A DNA stretch of 64,000 bases from UBA4416 sp048498515 (GCA_048498515.1 JBEHXV010000012.1:1-64000); one strand, 5' to 3'. Positions 16,015 through 26,038 are shown, counted from the first letter of the stretch. Numbers and translations: made by a program. The notes: a model not told the origin generated them from the letters alone.

Positions 16015-18558
16015 TTACACTGTTTCATCGGGTTTGTCAACAGGTTTTTCGCTCGCTGCGGTAGCTGAACCTGTTGAAGTGTCTTTTTTCTGGTCATCAT
16101 CCAGCAACAAGGCTTTAATTTTTTGATACATGAACGAAATAATGAGCAACACAACACCCAGGATAATGAAGGCTACTATTTTTCCGGCTTCAGAGGCATC
16201 CTTAATATCATAGGTAAATAATTTGAGCAAAATAATGGCAATGAGCACCAACGATACGATCCGGAATGTTTTGTTCGAACGTTTCATGCCAATGAACAGG
16301 AATAAAAAAGCCAATACACCCCAAAGGATCGGGAAGCCTATTTTTATGACATGTGTTTTGGCAATACCATATACTTCGTATTTGCTTGTGATCTCTTCGT
16401 TGATAGAAGCGAACTGAGCCGGCAGGGTGATTTTAAATACATGCAGGATCAATTCGGAACTTGCCAGGTACAACACGGCCACCGAAAGTAAAACCGTATT
16501 TAAGGCCCTGCTGTATTTAATAGTACTGCCGGGCCTGTTAATGGCTTTATGCATTTGGAAAATAATGAATACCAGGCAGGCTATGGATATATAATGGAAG
16601 ATGAAACCGAGTTGGTTCTCATAACCATTGAACAGGTTCTCCTTAAGATCGAGTACCGGAAATGCCGTGAAAAATAAAACGAATAAAGCCGCATTAATAA
16701 AGTTGAATACATATAAGGTAACGCGCGCCCCATTCTGGTCGAGTTTATTGGCAGCCAGGTTCAGTAAAGAGAAAAACAACAGGTGATAAGAACCTACCAT
16801 TATGGCTATGGACACTCCATAATACACTCTTTGTGTCAGCTGATAACTGGTTTCAAACATCCCGGTGAAATATAAGAGCACAATAAAACCAATGCTCAAA
16901 AGGTTTCCATAGGCTTTGGGATTAAAAGAAATGCCCAGTGATTTAACCGTTTCCGTTTCTTTTCTCAATAATAAGACAATAGCCAGTAAAGCTGCAGAAG
17001 AAACAAAACCGGTAATAAATCCTTTGTTCAGTAAAATGTCTTCGGTGGTTTTATGGTAGGATATATACACTTGCCCCCAATCCATAAACAAACTAAAGCA
17101 CATTAAAATGGTAATAAGGCAGGAAGCAAAGCGATAAATGGCAATACCAGATTTTTGCGCCAGCCATATTAACAGAACAGCTTCCAATGCCCAGAAGATG
17201 GTAATGTAATTGCCCTGCAACTGAACAGGCGCTACCAATGTAATGAAAGTAAGCGTTAAACCAATCATCAGGTAAACCAGCTTATTATCCGATTTCAGTT
17301 TTTTATACAACAACCATGAGCACACTAAGTTGAATAAAGCCATGAGTAAACTAAACAACCCTTTAAGCTCCGGATGATAGTTGTGCAAAATCTGCATGCC
17401 TTCGCCGTAAAAAAGGAACGTATTACTAATGAGAATGGATAGTTCCATGGCGCCAAATTTGCGTTTCTCTTTCACATTGTTAATGATATTCATTAACACA
17501 AACACCACGTAAAAAATAGCGGCAAAGATCATGGCGCCTTTATAAGGGGCATTTTCTTCACCAATTACTTTTGTTTCCAGCCAACCCATGTATAATATTA
17601 CGGTAAAGCAGTAAGCCATAATATTTACCAGGTTCCATTTGCGCAGGTAAGCCAGTACCAACATGCCAAGGTCGAGCACCAATACATAAATGAACAATAC
17701 CATGTAATTGCCCTGCCCCGTACTTACCATGAAAGGTGTGGCAAAGCCACCAATGAGCGATAAGGCAGCCAGCTCAACCCTGTCGTACAAAACAGAAATA
17801 AACACACTGAAAGCCGTAATCAAAAGCATGATGACAAAGGCCATGGTCTGTCCGAACAAATGGTATTCATGAAAGGCGATCCCGATGGTGAAGTAAAAAA
17901 TAGCAATACCACCTGCCACTAATACCGAGCTGAAGGCCTTGAAACGTTTGTGCAAGCGGTGGGCAAAACCCAAAACAATACCTCCGCATAACACGCCAAT
18001 GCCAACCCTTGCCACTTCGTTGATCCATTCCTTATCAATAGCAAACTTTACAAAGAAGGCGATGCCAATAACCAGGATGGTAATGGCTACTTTACTTAAG
18101 ATATTTTCGCCAATGAATTTTTCAAGATCAGGATTGTTTTTCCGGAACGACTCGTACCAGCTTTCCTTAGGAGCCACCGGTTGTTTTGGCACATTAACAG
18201 GTTGTACAATTTGTACCACCGGTTGCTTGGTTTCATGCACAAGCTCCGGCTTAACGGGTTCAACCGGTTTTTTCTCAGGTTCAATAACAGGGGGTTTAAC
18301 ATCGCTCACCGGCTTAACAACGGGTTCCTCTACAGTAGGAATAATAACCGGGCTAACAGGTGGCACCGGTTTCTGAACAACGGGCTCCACTTTTTCCTTA
18401 ACAGGTGCTATGGTTTGCTGCGATTGCAGGAACTGGATCTTTTTGAGGTATTCCTCAATGTTTGAAAGTTTCTTTTCTAAGCGGCTGATCTTAGAGTTTT
18501 TAACGGAATGAAAAATAACGAGCAGTAGAATGACAACTAACAGCAAAAAATATTCCAT
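16015..18558 (-). CDS. DUF2339 large polytopic membrane protein
   Basis: The 847-residue protein has one N-terminal helix, a short coiled coil (about 25-45), a proline/valine/lysine-rich linker (about 50-130), the motif WYESFRKNNPDLEKFIGENILSK and then more than twenty predicted membrane helices. The FIGENILSKVAI...GIAFFVKFAIDKEWI region is the hallmark of DUF2339. Such proteins resemble integral membrane enzymes in complexity, but no reaction is established. It is the first gene of a two-gene unit with the DUF3999 gene, one base apart. Confidence 0.85.
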   Translation of the reverse strand: MEYFLLLVVILLLVIFHSVKNSKISRLEKKLSNIEEYLKKIQFLQSQQTIAPVKEKVEPVVQKPVPPVSPVIIPTVEEPVVKPVSDVKPPVIEPEKKPVEPVKPELVHETKQPVVQIVQPVNVPKQPVAPKESWYESFRKNNPDLEKFIGENILSKVAITILVIGIAFFVKFAIDKEWINEVARVGIGVLCGGIVLGFAHRLHKRFKAFSSVLVAGGIAIFYFTIGIAFHEYHLFGQTMAFVIMLLITAFSVFISVLYDRVELAALSLIGGFATPFMVSTGQGNYMVLFIYVLVLDLGMLVLAYLRKWNLVNIMAYCFTVILYMGWLETKVIGEENAPYKGAMIFAAIFYVVFVLMNIINNVKEKRKFGAMELSILISNTFLFYGEGMQILHNYHPELKGLFSLLMALFNLVCSWLLYKKLKSDNKLVYLMIGLTLTFITLVAPVQLQGNYITIFWALEAVLLIWLAQKSGIAIYRFASCLITILMCFSLFMDWGQVYISYHKTTEDILLNKGFITGFVSSAALLAIVLLLRKETETVKSLGISFNPKAYGNLLSIGFIVLLYFTGMFETSYQLTQRVYYGVSIAIMVGSYHLLFFSLLNLAANKLDQNGARVTLYVFNFINAALFVLFFTAFPVLDLKENLFNGYENQLGFIFHYISIACLVFIIFQMHKAINRPGSTIKYSRALNTVLLSVAVLYLASSELILHVFKITLPAQFASINEEITSKYEVYGIAKTHVIKIGFPILWGVLAFLFLFIGMKRSNKTFRIVSLVLIAIILLKLFTYDIKDASEAGKIVAFIILGVVLLIISFMYQKIKALLLDDDQKKDTSTGSATAASEKPVDKPDETV

Positions 18559-18594
18559 AAAGAGGGGTTTTTCTTACTATAAATATACACTTTT

Positions 18595-18723
18595 TTAAGG
18601 ACAAAAGATTTAAGATACAAGATGAAAGATCTATATATCTTACTCTTTTTAAATTAGTCCTTCAGTCCCTAATTATGGATTTGTAAATCACAACTCTATG
18701 CTCTCCGTGTCTCTGTGGTGAGC
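18595..18723. repeat. Two dispersed repeats between uup and the DUF2339 gene
   Basis: Bases 18595-18675 are a diverged copy of the element at 1-105 (AAGATACAAG, then AGTCCTTCAGTCCCTAA). Bases 18694-18723 carry a single arm of the 6737-6936 family (CTCTCCGTGTCTCTGTGGTG). No coding capacity. Confidence 0.5.
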
Positions 18724-18729
18724 CAAATA

Positions 18730-20634
18730 TCAATCCTGCAATTCCAGCCAACGCATCGTTTTTTCATCAATGGCATTTGACACAGAAGTAAACTCATTAG
18801 ACAGTTTTTCTATTTCTTTAACGTCTGTTATACCACTAGCCAGCAATTGTTCTATTTCCTGTTTTCTGGCTTCCAGTTTTGGCATCTCTGTCTCTAAAGT
18901 CTCAAGCTCTTTTTGTTCTTTAAACGACAATTTCCTTTTTTCTGCCACTACCGACGGCGCTTCATTCTTAAGCGGTTCTTCTAAAACTGCTTTCTGCACA
19001 CTGCTCTCTGTTTTCTGCTCCTCTTCGTCATCTTCCGTATCATATTTCCATTGGCGGTACTCACTGTAATTACCAGGAAAATCCTTCACCACGCCTTTCC
19101 CTTCAAAAGCAAACACATGGTCCACTAATCTGTCAAGAAAATAACGGTCGTGCGATACAATCAGTACGCAACCCTGGAACTCCAATAAAAACTCTTCAAG
19201 GGTTTGTAACGTAATAATATCAAGGTCATTGGTAGGCTCATCCAGGATCAGGAAGTTCGGATTTTTCACCAGTACGGTCAACAGGTACAAACGTCTTCTT
19301 TCTCCCCCGCTCAATTTACCTACATGGCCATACTGTACTTCCGGAGCAAAATTAAAGCGTGTCAACAGGGCTGAAGCACTTAAAGAAGTTCCGTTAGCCA
19401 AAGGAATGAACTCGGCAATGTCTTTCACAACTTCAATCACACGCTTATCATCCGCCACCTGTATTCCTTTTTGGGAGTAGTAGCCAAACACAATGGTGTC
19501 GCCAACCGTCACCGTACCCGTATCGGGCGGTTCAATTCCCTGCAGCATATTAATGAAAGTGCTCTTTCCTATTCCATTAGGTCCAACAATCCCGATCTTT
19601 TCGCCTTTGATAAAAGTGTAAGTGAAGGGCTCCAGTATTTTTTTATCGCCAAAGGCTTTTGTCAGGCTGCGCACTTCAATGATCTTACTACCAATGCGTT
19701 CTACTTTCACACTCAGTTCAATTTTTTTCTCTACGCTTTTCTTTCTCGCTTTTACAGCTACATCCTCAAAGGCATCCAAACGCGATTTTGATTTGGTGGT
19801 GCGGGCACGCGGTTGTTTACGCACCCATTCCAGTTCACGGCGGTACAGGTTCTTCGCTTTCTCCAGTTCAGAGGCTTGCATCATCATCCGTTCCGCTTTC
19901 TTTTCCATATAGTACTCAAATTTCCCTTTGTACTCATACAACGAATGGTCATCAATTTCAATGATGCGGTCGCACACCTCATCTAAAAAATAACGGTCGT
20001 GCGTAACCAGCAAAATGCTTTTTTTATAACTGCGCAAATATTCTTCCAACCATTCAATCACGTTTACATCCAGGTGATTGGTAGGCTCATCCATAATCAA
20101 CAGATCGGGTTCGTTTAAAATAACCTGTGCCAATGCCAAACGCTTTTTCTGTCCCCCACTCAGTGTGCTTACTTTTTGTTTCAGATCGTTCAATCCTAAA
20201 TTGGCGCATACCAGCATAATTTGTGTTTCCACATTCCATGCCTCCAGGTCATTCATGCGGTTGGTCAATACATCCAGCTGGTTCTCTGTTTTTTCGGTAG
20301 GGTTGGCATAATGTGTTTCCACCATGTGCGCATAGTCAATGGCTGTTTTCACCATTTCACTATCGCCTGCGTAAATGGCCTGCTCAATGGTATGATTGTC
20401 ATTCAGGTTGGGTTCCTGGCTCAGGAAAGAGATCCGTAATTCTTTTCGAAAGGTCACGTCTCCGCTATCTGGAATTTCGATTCCCTGGAGAATTTTAAAG
20501 AGGGTTGATTTTCCGGATCCGTTTTTGGCAATCAACGCTACTTTATCGCCATAATTGATTCCGAAATTAATATTCTTAAAAAGGACTTTATCGCCAAAAC
20601 TTTTACTTAACTGGTTTACTGAAAGAAGGTTCAT
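18730..20634 (-). CDS. uup: ABC-F ATPase, Uup type
   Basis: This soluble tandem ABC ATPase of the ABC-F class acts on ribosomes or DNA rather than transporting. The 634 residues hold two nucleotide domains: Walker A AKNGSGKST (about 36-44) with LSGGQKKRLALAQ and MDEPTNHLD, then GPNGIGKST with LSGGERRRLYLL and LDEPTNDLD. The linker between them is basic. A C-terminal coiled coil (about 570-634) distinguishes Uup from EttA. Members affect transposon excision and ribosome rescue in E. coli. Single-gene unit. Confidence 0.92.
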   Translation of the reverse strand: MNLLSVNQLSKSFGDKVLFKNINFGINYGDKVALIAKNGSGKSTLFKILQGIEIPDSGDVTFRKELRISFLSQEPNLNDNHTIEQAIYAGDSEMVKTAIDYAHMVETHYANPTEKTENQLDVLTNRMNDLEAWNVETQIMLVCANLGLNDLKQKVSTLSGGQKKRLALAQVILNEPDLLIMDEPTNHLDVNVIEWLEEYLRSYKKSILLVTHDRYFLDEVCDRIIEIDDHSLYEYKGKFEYYMEKKAERMMMQASELEKAKNLYRRELEWVRKQPRARTTKSKSRLDAFEDVAVKARKKSVEKKIELSVKVERIGSKIIEVRSLTKAFGDKKILEPFTYTFIKGEKIGIVGPNGIGKSTFINMLQGIEPPDTGTVTVGDTIVFGYYSQKGIQVADDKRVIEVVKDIAEFIPLANGTSLSASALLTRFNFAPEVQYGHVGKLSGGERRRLYLLTVLVKNPNFLILDEPTNDLDIITLQTLEEFLLEFQGCVLIVSHDRYFLDRLVDHVFAFEGKGVVKDFPGNYSEYRQWKYDTEDDEEEQKTESSVQKAVLEEPLKNEAPSVVAEKRKLSFKEQKELETLETEMPKLEARKQEIEQLLASGITDVKEIEKLSNEFTSVSNAIDEKTMRWLELQD

Positions 20635-20642
20635 TATTGTTT

Positions 20643-20727
20643 GATTACGAATTTTTTACGAATATACGAATGGTGATTTCCGCAGCTGTCAAACACAGAT
20701 TCGCATATTCGTATTGATTCGTAATTA
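20643..20727. repeat. Inverted repeat ATTACGAAT...ATTCGTAAT
   Basis: ATTACGAATTTTTTACGAAT with ATACGAAT on the left mirrors ATTCGCATATTCGTAT and GATTCGTAAT on the right, about 27-base imperfect arms with a GC-richer centre. It separates cdaA from uup and would form a long hairpin in RNA. Whether it stops transcription is unclear, because no T run follows. Confidence 0.6.
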
Positions 20728-20735
20728 TTATCATT

Positions 20736-21539
20736 TTAATTTTTAAGATTTTTTTCAATGAGGTACCTTAACTTATCTTTTGTAAGGTTTGCGTTTAGTT
20801 CGGCATCCACAGTTAAAGATACCTGTCCTGTTTGCTCCGATACGGTAATAGCCAGCGCATCGGTAGTTTCGGTTATACCAACTGCCGCACGATGGCGCAT
20901 CCCAAAATTAGAGGGGAAGTTCTCCGACTCGGTTACAGGTAAAACACAGCGGGCAGCTATGATACGGTTGTCTTTAATAATTACAGCACCGTCGTGCATG
21001 GGGCTGTTCTTGTAAAAAATATTTTCCAGCATTCTGTCTGTTAAAGCCGAGTCGACCATTTCGCCGGTATTGATATAGAATTTCAGATCGGATTTGCGTG
21101 AGATCACGATCAGTGCCCCCGTTTTGGTATCGCTCATGTCAAAACAGGCATTCACTACCGCTTCTACATCCAGTATAAAACGTGAAGCTGATGTGGAAGC
21201 GCCCGAAAAAGAAAAAACCGTTTTCCAATTCTTGTTCTTGATGAATTCGTTGGAACCTATGTACAATAAAAACTTCCTGATCTCCTGCTGAAATACCACC
21301 ATAATGGCAATAACACCCACATTGATGAATTTTCCCAAAACAGAACCCAGCAACTTAAGTTCAAAGGCCCTTACAATGATCCATACAACATAGATCAGGG
21401 CCAGCCCTATGAAAATATTAACGGCTGCTGTACCCTTTACCATTTTATATAATTGATAAAGCATTACCGCTACCAGGAATATATCAATGGCATCGGTAAT
21501 GCCAAAGGACAAAAATGATATGGATAAAAGGTTTAACAC
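20736..21539 (-). CDS. cdaA: Diadenylate cyclase CdaA (DacA)
   Basis: CdaA makes the second messenger c-di-AMP from two ATP at the membrane. The 267 residues comprise three transmembrane helices (about 13-33, 38-57, 68-88) and a DisA_N catalytic domain with the two hallmark motifs DGA (183-185, in HDGAVII) and RHR (215-217, in GMRHRAAVG). c-di-AMP controls osmolyte and potassium uptake and cell-wall homeostasis in other bacteria. The customary partner cdaR and the folP neighbour common in Bacteroidota are not adjacent here. Confidence 0.95.
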   Translation of the reverse strand: MLNLLSISFLSFGITDAIDIFLVAVMLYQLYKMVKGTAAVNIFIGLALIYVVWIIVRAFELKLLGSVLGKFINVGVIAIMVVFQQEIRKFLLYIGSNEFIKNKNWKTVFSFSGASTSASRFILDVEAVVNACFDMSDTKTGALIVISRKSDLKFYINTGEMVDSALTDRMLENIFYKNSPMHDGAVIIKDNRIIAARCVLPVTESENFPSNFGMRHRAAVGITETTDALAITVSEQTGQVSLTVDAELNANLTKDKLRYLIEKNLKN

Positions 21540-21571
21540 GGGCTCAAAGATAACATAAAAAACAAATCTTT

Positions 21572-21637
21572 GTTGACTTCGAGAGCCTCAGTCAACAGTC
21601 CGGTGGTTGATCCCGATTTATCGGGACTCGAAACCAC
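21572..21637. repeat. Nested palindromes upstream of cdaA
   Basis: GTTGACT (21572-21578) mirrors AGTCAAC (21590-21596). Next, GGTGGTT and AAACCACC flank TCCCGATTTATCGGGA (21611-21626), a 16-base palindrome. The same core, as TCCCGACTTGTCGGGA with matching flanks, is found inside a coding sequence at 33266-33281. It accounts for most of the cdaA upstream gap. Confidence 0.65.
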
Positions 21638-21639
21638 CT

Positions 21640-23643
21640 CTAAATACGGATGCCAATCACGCACACATCATCCACCTGTTCCAGCCGGCCTTTCCATTCA
21701 AGAAATTGCTTATTTAATAATGTTGATTGTTCTTCAATAGTCAACTCAGAACCGTTGGCCAATAAGGTATTCAATTGATTGTACTTGAATTTTTTGCCGG
21801 CAGGACCGCCAAACTGGTCGGCATAGCCATCAGTATACAAGTACAGGCTATCGCCTTTTTGCAGGTCAATGGAATACAATTTAAAGCTCTCGGTTTTTTC
21901 ACCCTTACCTACCGGCATTTTATCCTTGGGCATTTCCACCAGTTCACCATTACGGATCAATACCGGGCTGTTATTAGCTGCCGCGTAAGTAACAGCTCCG
22001 GATGTTTTATCAATACAAAGCAAAATACCATCCATTCCATCCTGCTGCTCTTCCTTACTGATGCTGTCAATCAAACGTTGCCGCACATAATTAAAAATAT
22101 CATGTGGCTTGGCGATGTTCTTTTCCTTAATAGCCTCGCTTAAAAAACCGATGTTCAACAAACTCATAAAAGCTCCCGGCACGCCATGGCCTGTGCTATC
22201 GCACACCGCCAGGTAAAAATGAGTGTCATGTTCGGCTGCCCAGTAAAAATCGCCACTCACAATATCTTTTGGGCTAAAGAGCACAAAATGCTGGGGAAGG
22301 TTATTTTTTAAAATGGCGGTATTAGCCAGTAAAGCGTCTTGTATCCGGCGCGCGTAATTAATGGAATCTACAATCTCTTTCTGGTGTACTTCCAGCGACA
22401 GTTTTTGGTGCTCAACAATGTGTTTTTGTTCTTCGATGTTCCGGTTCTTGACAGAAAGTTCCTCGTTGGCCTTATGCTTCACCCGGTAGCGGCTGTAGAG
22501 CGAAAAGGCCAGGAAAAGCAATAATACGGAACCGAAAATGAGTGAATTTCGCAACCACGAAGAGATCTCTTTATCTTTTTGCAGCAGTATGATCTCCTGT
22601 TCCTTTTTATCGGAATCGAACCTTGCCAGCAGCTCGTTAATTTGCATCGAGTTCTCTTCACTAAAGATAGAGTCCTTGGTATCAATATACTTAAGCAAAT
22701 AATCGTGTGCCAGTTTAAAATCATTAAGCTGCAGGTAGCAATTATGCAAGCCATCATAACTGGTTTTCATATCCGTTAAGGCCGACAATTTTTCGGAATA
22801 CGCTAAAGAGGCTTTGTAGTTCTCAATAGACTTGTCATATTCCTTTTTCCTGAAATGGATCTCGGCAATATTGTTAAGGCACAGGGCCATGTTGTCGGGC
22901 GAGTCCAGCTCTTTGTAAATTCGGCAGGCATTGGCATAATAAGCATAAGCCTCGTCGTATTTTTTTTGCTCGGCCAGCACGCTGCCAATATTATTCAACA
23001 TTAAGGCTTCCCGGTTGCGATTCCCGTCTTCTTTTGATGAGAGCAAGCTCAGCTTGTAATATTCCATGGCTTTCTCAAAGTTCTGCATCGCAAAATAGGT
23101 TTTGCCAACATTGCCATACGACATGGCAATATCATTTTTGCTATGCTCATTGCCCTCCGTGTTTTCTTTCCGGAGCTTCAAAGCCATCAAGTGATGTTTC
23201 AGTGCTTTTGCTGTGTCGTCCAGTTCAAGGTAAATGCTGCCAATATTATTATGGCAGGCGGCAATGCCCCGCTTGTTATTTTGTTTTTCGCAAATCACCA
23301 GTGTCTTTAAAAAGAATTCGACGCTGTGGTTAAAATCGCTTAAGTAATAATAATCGTATCCTATCTGGTTGGTAATATCTGATTGAAGGCGATAATTAGT
23401 CGTATTCAATGAAAGTTCATAAGCTTGCTTCAAATACTCAATTCCTTTTTTAGGATCGCTATCATTGTAAAGCTCTGCCATCAGCACCAGTGTTTTGGCT
23501 TTATCAGTATCATGCTTTGCCACTTTAAGCGCTGCAAAAAGACTATCGGTTCCATCGGGCTGGTTTGCCTGAGCTATTAAGCCGCACAGCAGAAAGCAAG
23601 TGAAGAACGCCAGTTTATAAATATGTTCTTTTAATGTTATCAC
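21640..23643 (-). CDS. TPR sensor-SpoIIE/PP2C phosphatase, paralog 1
   Basis: The 667-residue protein has a signal peptide (to about residue 26), periplasmic TPR repeats (about 40-335, with LNNIGSVLAEQKKYDEAYAY-type units), one transmembrane helix (SLIFGSVLLLFLAFSLY), a cytoplasmic coiled coil and a C-terminal SpoIIE-type PP2C domain of about 235 residues. Metal-binding motifs SGDFYW, CDSTGHGVPGA, YTDGYADQFGG and QVDDV are intact, so it should dephosphorylate a phosphoserine or phosphothreonine protein. Three near relatives lie in this window. The partner is unknown. It is 13 bases downstream of paralog 2. Confidence 0.9.
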   Translation of the reverse strand: MITLKEHIYKLAFFTCFLLCGLIAQANQPDGTDSLFAALKVAKHDTDKAKTLVLMAELYNDSDPKKGIEYLKQAYELSLNTTNYRLQSDITNQIGYDYYYLSDFNHSVEFFLKTLVICEKQNNKRGIAACHNNIGSIYLELDDTAKALKHHLMALKLRKENTEGNEHSKNDIAMSYGNVGKTYFAMQNFEKAMEYYKLSLLSSKEDGNRNREALMLNNIGSVLAEQKKYDEAYAYYANACRIYKELDSPDNMALCLNNIAEIHFRKKEYDKSIENYKASLAYSEKLSALTDMKTSYDGLHNCYLQLNDFKLAHDYLLKYIDTKDSIFSEENSMQINELLARFDSDKKEQEIILLQKDKEISSWLRNSLIFGSVLLLFLAFSLYSRYRVKHKANEELSVKNRNIEEQKHIVEHQKLSLEVHQKEIVDSINYARRIQDALLANTAILKNNLPQHFVLFSPKDIVSGDFYWAAEHDTHFYLAVCDSTGHGVPGAFMSLLNIGFLSEAIKEKNIAKPHDIFNYVRQRLIDSISKEEQQDGMDGILLCIDKTSGAVTYAAANNSPVLIRNGELVEMPKDKMPVGKGEKTESFKLYSIDLQKGDSLYLYTDGYADQFGGPAGKKFKYNQLNTLLANGSELTIEEQSTLLNKQFLEWKGRLEQVDDVCVIGIRI

Positions 23644-23656
23644 AAATCTTTTTAAA

Positions 23657-25900
23657 TTATGCCTTGATCCCTATTAGTAAAATATCGTCCACCTGCTCTA
23701 GGCTTCCTTTCCAATCTTCTATGGCCCCATCGAGTACTCTTTTCTGGGTTTCACAGCTTTGCGCAGCGTTTACCTGCAACAGATCTTCGAGTTGTTTATA
23801 CTTGAATTTTTTTCCTTTTGGTCCGCCAAACTGATCGGCATAACCATCGGTATACAGGTATAAATTATCACCGGCCTGCAGATCGATGGTATGCAATTTA
23901 AAACTCTGCATTAATTCGCCTTTACCAACCGGCATTTTATCTTTTGGCAGGTCAATCAGTGCAACATCTCCCGTCCGCCGGCTGGCAGACACTCCTTCAA
24001 AGGGGGAAATGTTTCGTACCAACACAGGGTTGTTGTTTGCCGCTGCATAAGAAATACTTCCTGTACTTTTATCAATGCATAACAAAATACCATCCATTCC
24101 ATCCTGTTGCTCATCTTTGCCAATGCTTTCAATCAGCCGTTTCCTGGTATAGTTAAATACTTCATGAGGCTCCAGGATCTCTTTTTCCTTAATGGCCTCA
24201 CTTAAAAATCCAATATTCAATAAACTCATGAACGCCCCTGGAACTCCATGCCCTGTGGAATCGCACACGGCAAGGTAAAACTTATTTTTATGTTCCGTAG
24301 CCCAGTAAAAGTCGCCGCTCACAATGTCCTTTGGCTTAAACAATACAAAAAATGCCGGAAGGTTACTCGCCAATAATTCATCGCTGGCCAGCAAAGCATA
24401 TTGGATCCGTTTCGCGTAATTGATCGAATCCACAATCTCTTTTTGTTTCTCTTCAATCACATGTTTCTGTTCTTCTATCTCGGCATTCTTTATTTCCACT
24501 TCCTGTTTTTGTCCTGAGATGATCTTGTTGGCCTTACGTTGTTGTTTCAGATTTTTAAAAATAAAGAAGATCAGCACCACCGATAAACCAAGCCCTATAA
24601 TGATAAAGATCACCACCATTTTTTGCTGGCGGATGGTCTTGCCCGAAAGGTCATTCTCTATCTGCAGCAATTGATTTTCTTTTTCCTTCTTCTCTGTTTC
24701 ATAACGGGTATTGAGTTCATTCAGCTGCTTCGTACTTTCAATATTGTAAACCGAATCGTTAATCGCAAAATACAGCTCATGGTACTTAAGCGCCAGGTTA
24801 TAATTCCCGTCTGTTTTGTAGATTCGGTAGTACAATTTATAGATCTCTTTTAACTGGAGCATTAAATGGTTCTCTTTTGCCAGCGGAAGCGATTGCTCGA
24901 GTAAGGTAATCGCTTTATCAGCTTTGTTGGTTTCAAGATACACCGATGCCATGTTATTATAGATCATCACTAACTCCGTTTTACCATTCAGCTCCTGCTG
25001 CAGCTTTAATGCTTTTTCAAAATAATCCAGGGCTTTGCTATGTTGGTTCAATTGGCTGTATACGCTTCCTATCAGGTTATAAGATTCCGCAACACCGGCT
25101 TTGTTTTCAATCTCTTCATTGAGCTTTAAAGCCTTATTGGAAAATTCAAATGCTTTATCATAATTACCGGCTTCCTTATATAGATTAGCAATATTAGTAC
25201 TCACAGTGGCCATGCCTTCCTTGTTGTTGTCACGTGTCCAAACCTTGAGGGCTTTTTCATAATATTCCAGCGCTTTTTTCGAATTATGCAGCCTGAAATA
25301 CACAATGCCAACGTTATTCAATTGCGGAGGCAATTTGCTTTCGTCTCCTGTCTTTTCAAGGATCTGCAGCGACCTTAAAAAATAATCAAGCGCTTTGGCA
25401 TAATCGCCCTGCCAGCCGTAAATATTACCAAGATTGTTCATGGATGCCGAAAGTCCAGCGGAATCCCTGATCTCTTCCCTGATACGGAATCCCTTGTTAT
25501 GATAGTCAATGGCTTTCGAATAATCGCCTGTATTTTCAGCATTCAATCCTAAATTACTGTAATCAAGCGCCAGTTGTTTCTGGTTGTTCTCTTTAAGGTT
25601 GATTGCCAATGATTGTTCATAAAAGGTTTTTGCAGCCCCGAAATTTCCAATGTCGTCCTGTAAATAGCCAAGGAGGACCAAAGCCCTTGAATGTAATTTA
25701 GGGAACTTGTTTTTCTCGGCCAATAATTTTGCCTGCTGCGCCGTTTTTTGGGCAAGGGCATTGTCGGAGAACTCAATATTAAGTGCGGAATCGATCAGCT
25801 GCTTGATATAAATGGTATCGGCAAGCTGACTTTTAGCCATGTTCACAACGAGCATAAAGATCAACAACAGGCTTGCTTTATAAAAAAAAGGTCTTTCCAT
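23657..25900 (-). CDS. TPR sensor-SpoIIE/PP2C phosphatase, paralog 2
   Basis: The start at 25900 gives the signal peptide MERPFFYKASLLLIFMLVVN..KSQ; the longer frame adds 38 residues of unlikely leader. The 747-residue product has TPRs at about 40-400, a transmembrane helix (MVVIFIIIGLGLSVVLIFFIF), a coiled coil and an intact SpoIIE domain (SGDFYW, CDSTGHGVPGA, YTDGYADQFGG, QVDDI). Between the VLVRN strand and the conserved DLPKDKMPVGKGE it carries about 17 extra residues (SPFEGVSASRRTGDVAL) that paralogs 1 and 3 lack. It probably shares a transcript with paralog 1. Confidence 0.9.
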   Translation of the reverse strand: MERPFFYKASLLLIFMLVVNMAKSQLADTIYIKQLIDSALNIEFSDNALAQKTAQQAKLLAEKNKFPKLHSRALVLLGYLQDDIGNFGAAKTFYEQSLAINLKENNQKQLALDYSNLGLNAENTGDYSKAIDYHNKGFRIREEIRDSAGLSASMNNLGNIYGWQGDYAKALDYFLRSLQILEKTGDESKLPPQLNNVGIVYFRLHNSKKALEYYEKALKVWTRDNNKEGMATVSTNIANLYKEAGNYDKAFEFSNKALKLNEEIENKAGVAESYNLIGSVYSQLNQHSKALDYFEKALKLQQELNGKTELVMIYNNMASVYLETNKADKAITLLEQSLPLAKENHLMLQLKEIYKLYYRIYKTDGNYNLALKYHELYFAINDSVYNIESTKQLNELNTRYETEKKEKENQLLQIENDLSGKTIRQQKMVVIFIIIGLGLSVVLIFFIFKNLKQQRKANKIISGQKQEVEIKNAEIEEQKHVIEEKQKEIVDSINYAKRIQYALLASDELLASNLPAFFVLFKPKDIVSGDFYWATEHKNKFYLAVCDSTGHGVPGAFMSLLNIGFLSEAIKEKEILEPHEVFNYTRKRLIESIGKDEQQDGMDGILLCIDKSTGSISYAAANNNPVLVRNISPFEGVSASRRTGDVALIDLPKDKMPVGKGELMQSFKLHTIDLQAGDNLYLYTDGYADQFGGPKGKKFKYKQLEDLLQVNAAQSCETQKRVLDGAIEDWKGSLEQVDDILLIGIKA
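23958..24012. repeat. In-frame insertion in paralog 2, repeat-like
   Basis: These bases encode the extra SPFEGVSASRRTGDVAL loop. On the coding strand the insert begins near CCCCCTTTGAAGGAG and continues into a GCCGGCGGACGGGAG stretch, which contains short self-complementary words. Paralogs 1 and 3 have one short turn at this site. That it derives from a mobile palindrome is an inference. Confidence 0.4.
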
Positions 25901-26038
25901 TTTATATGTGCAGCCGAAATTACAGCAAGAACTTATCTCATGAATGAGTACCAGATGAGCTAAAAACAGGTAATTATCGGGGCAGATAAAGATAGAATTA
26001 AAAATTAAACTCACAAATCCGTTAAGCGATTTGTACCA

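Noticed and set aside
18096..18465. Several short frames over the DUF2339 gene
   Set aside because: They are shadows of the proline/valine/lysine-rich linker, whose low-complexity codons open other frames.
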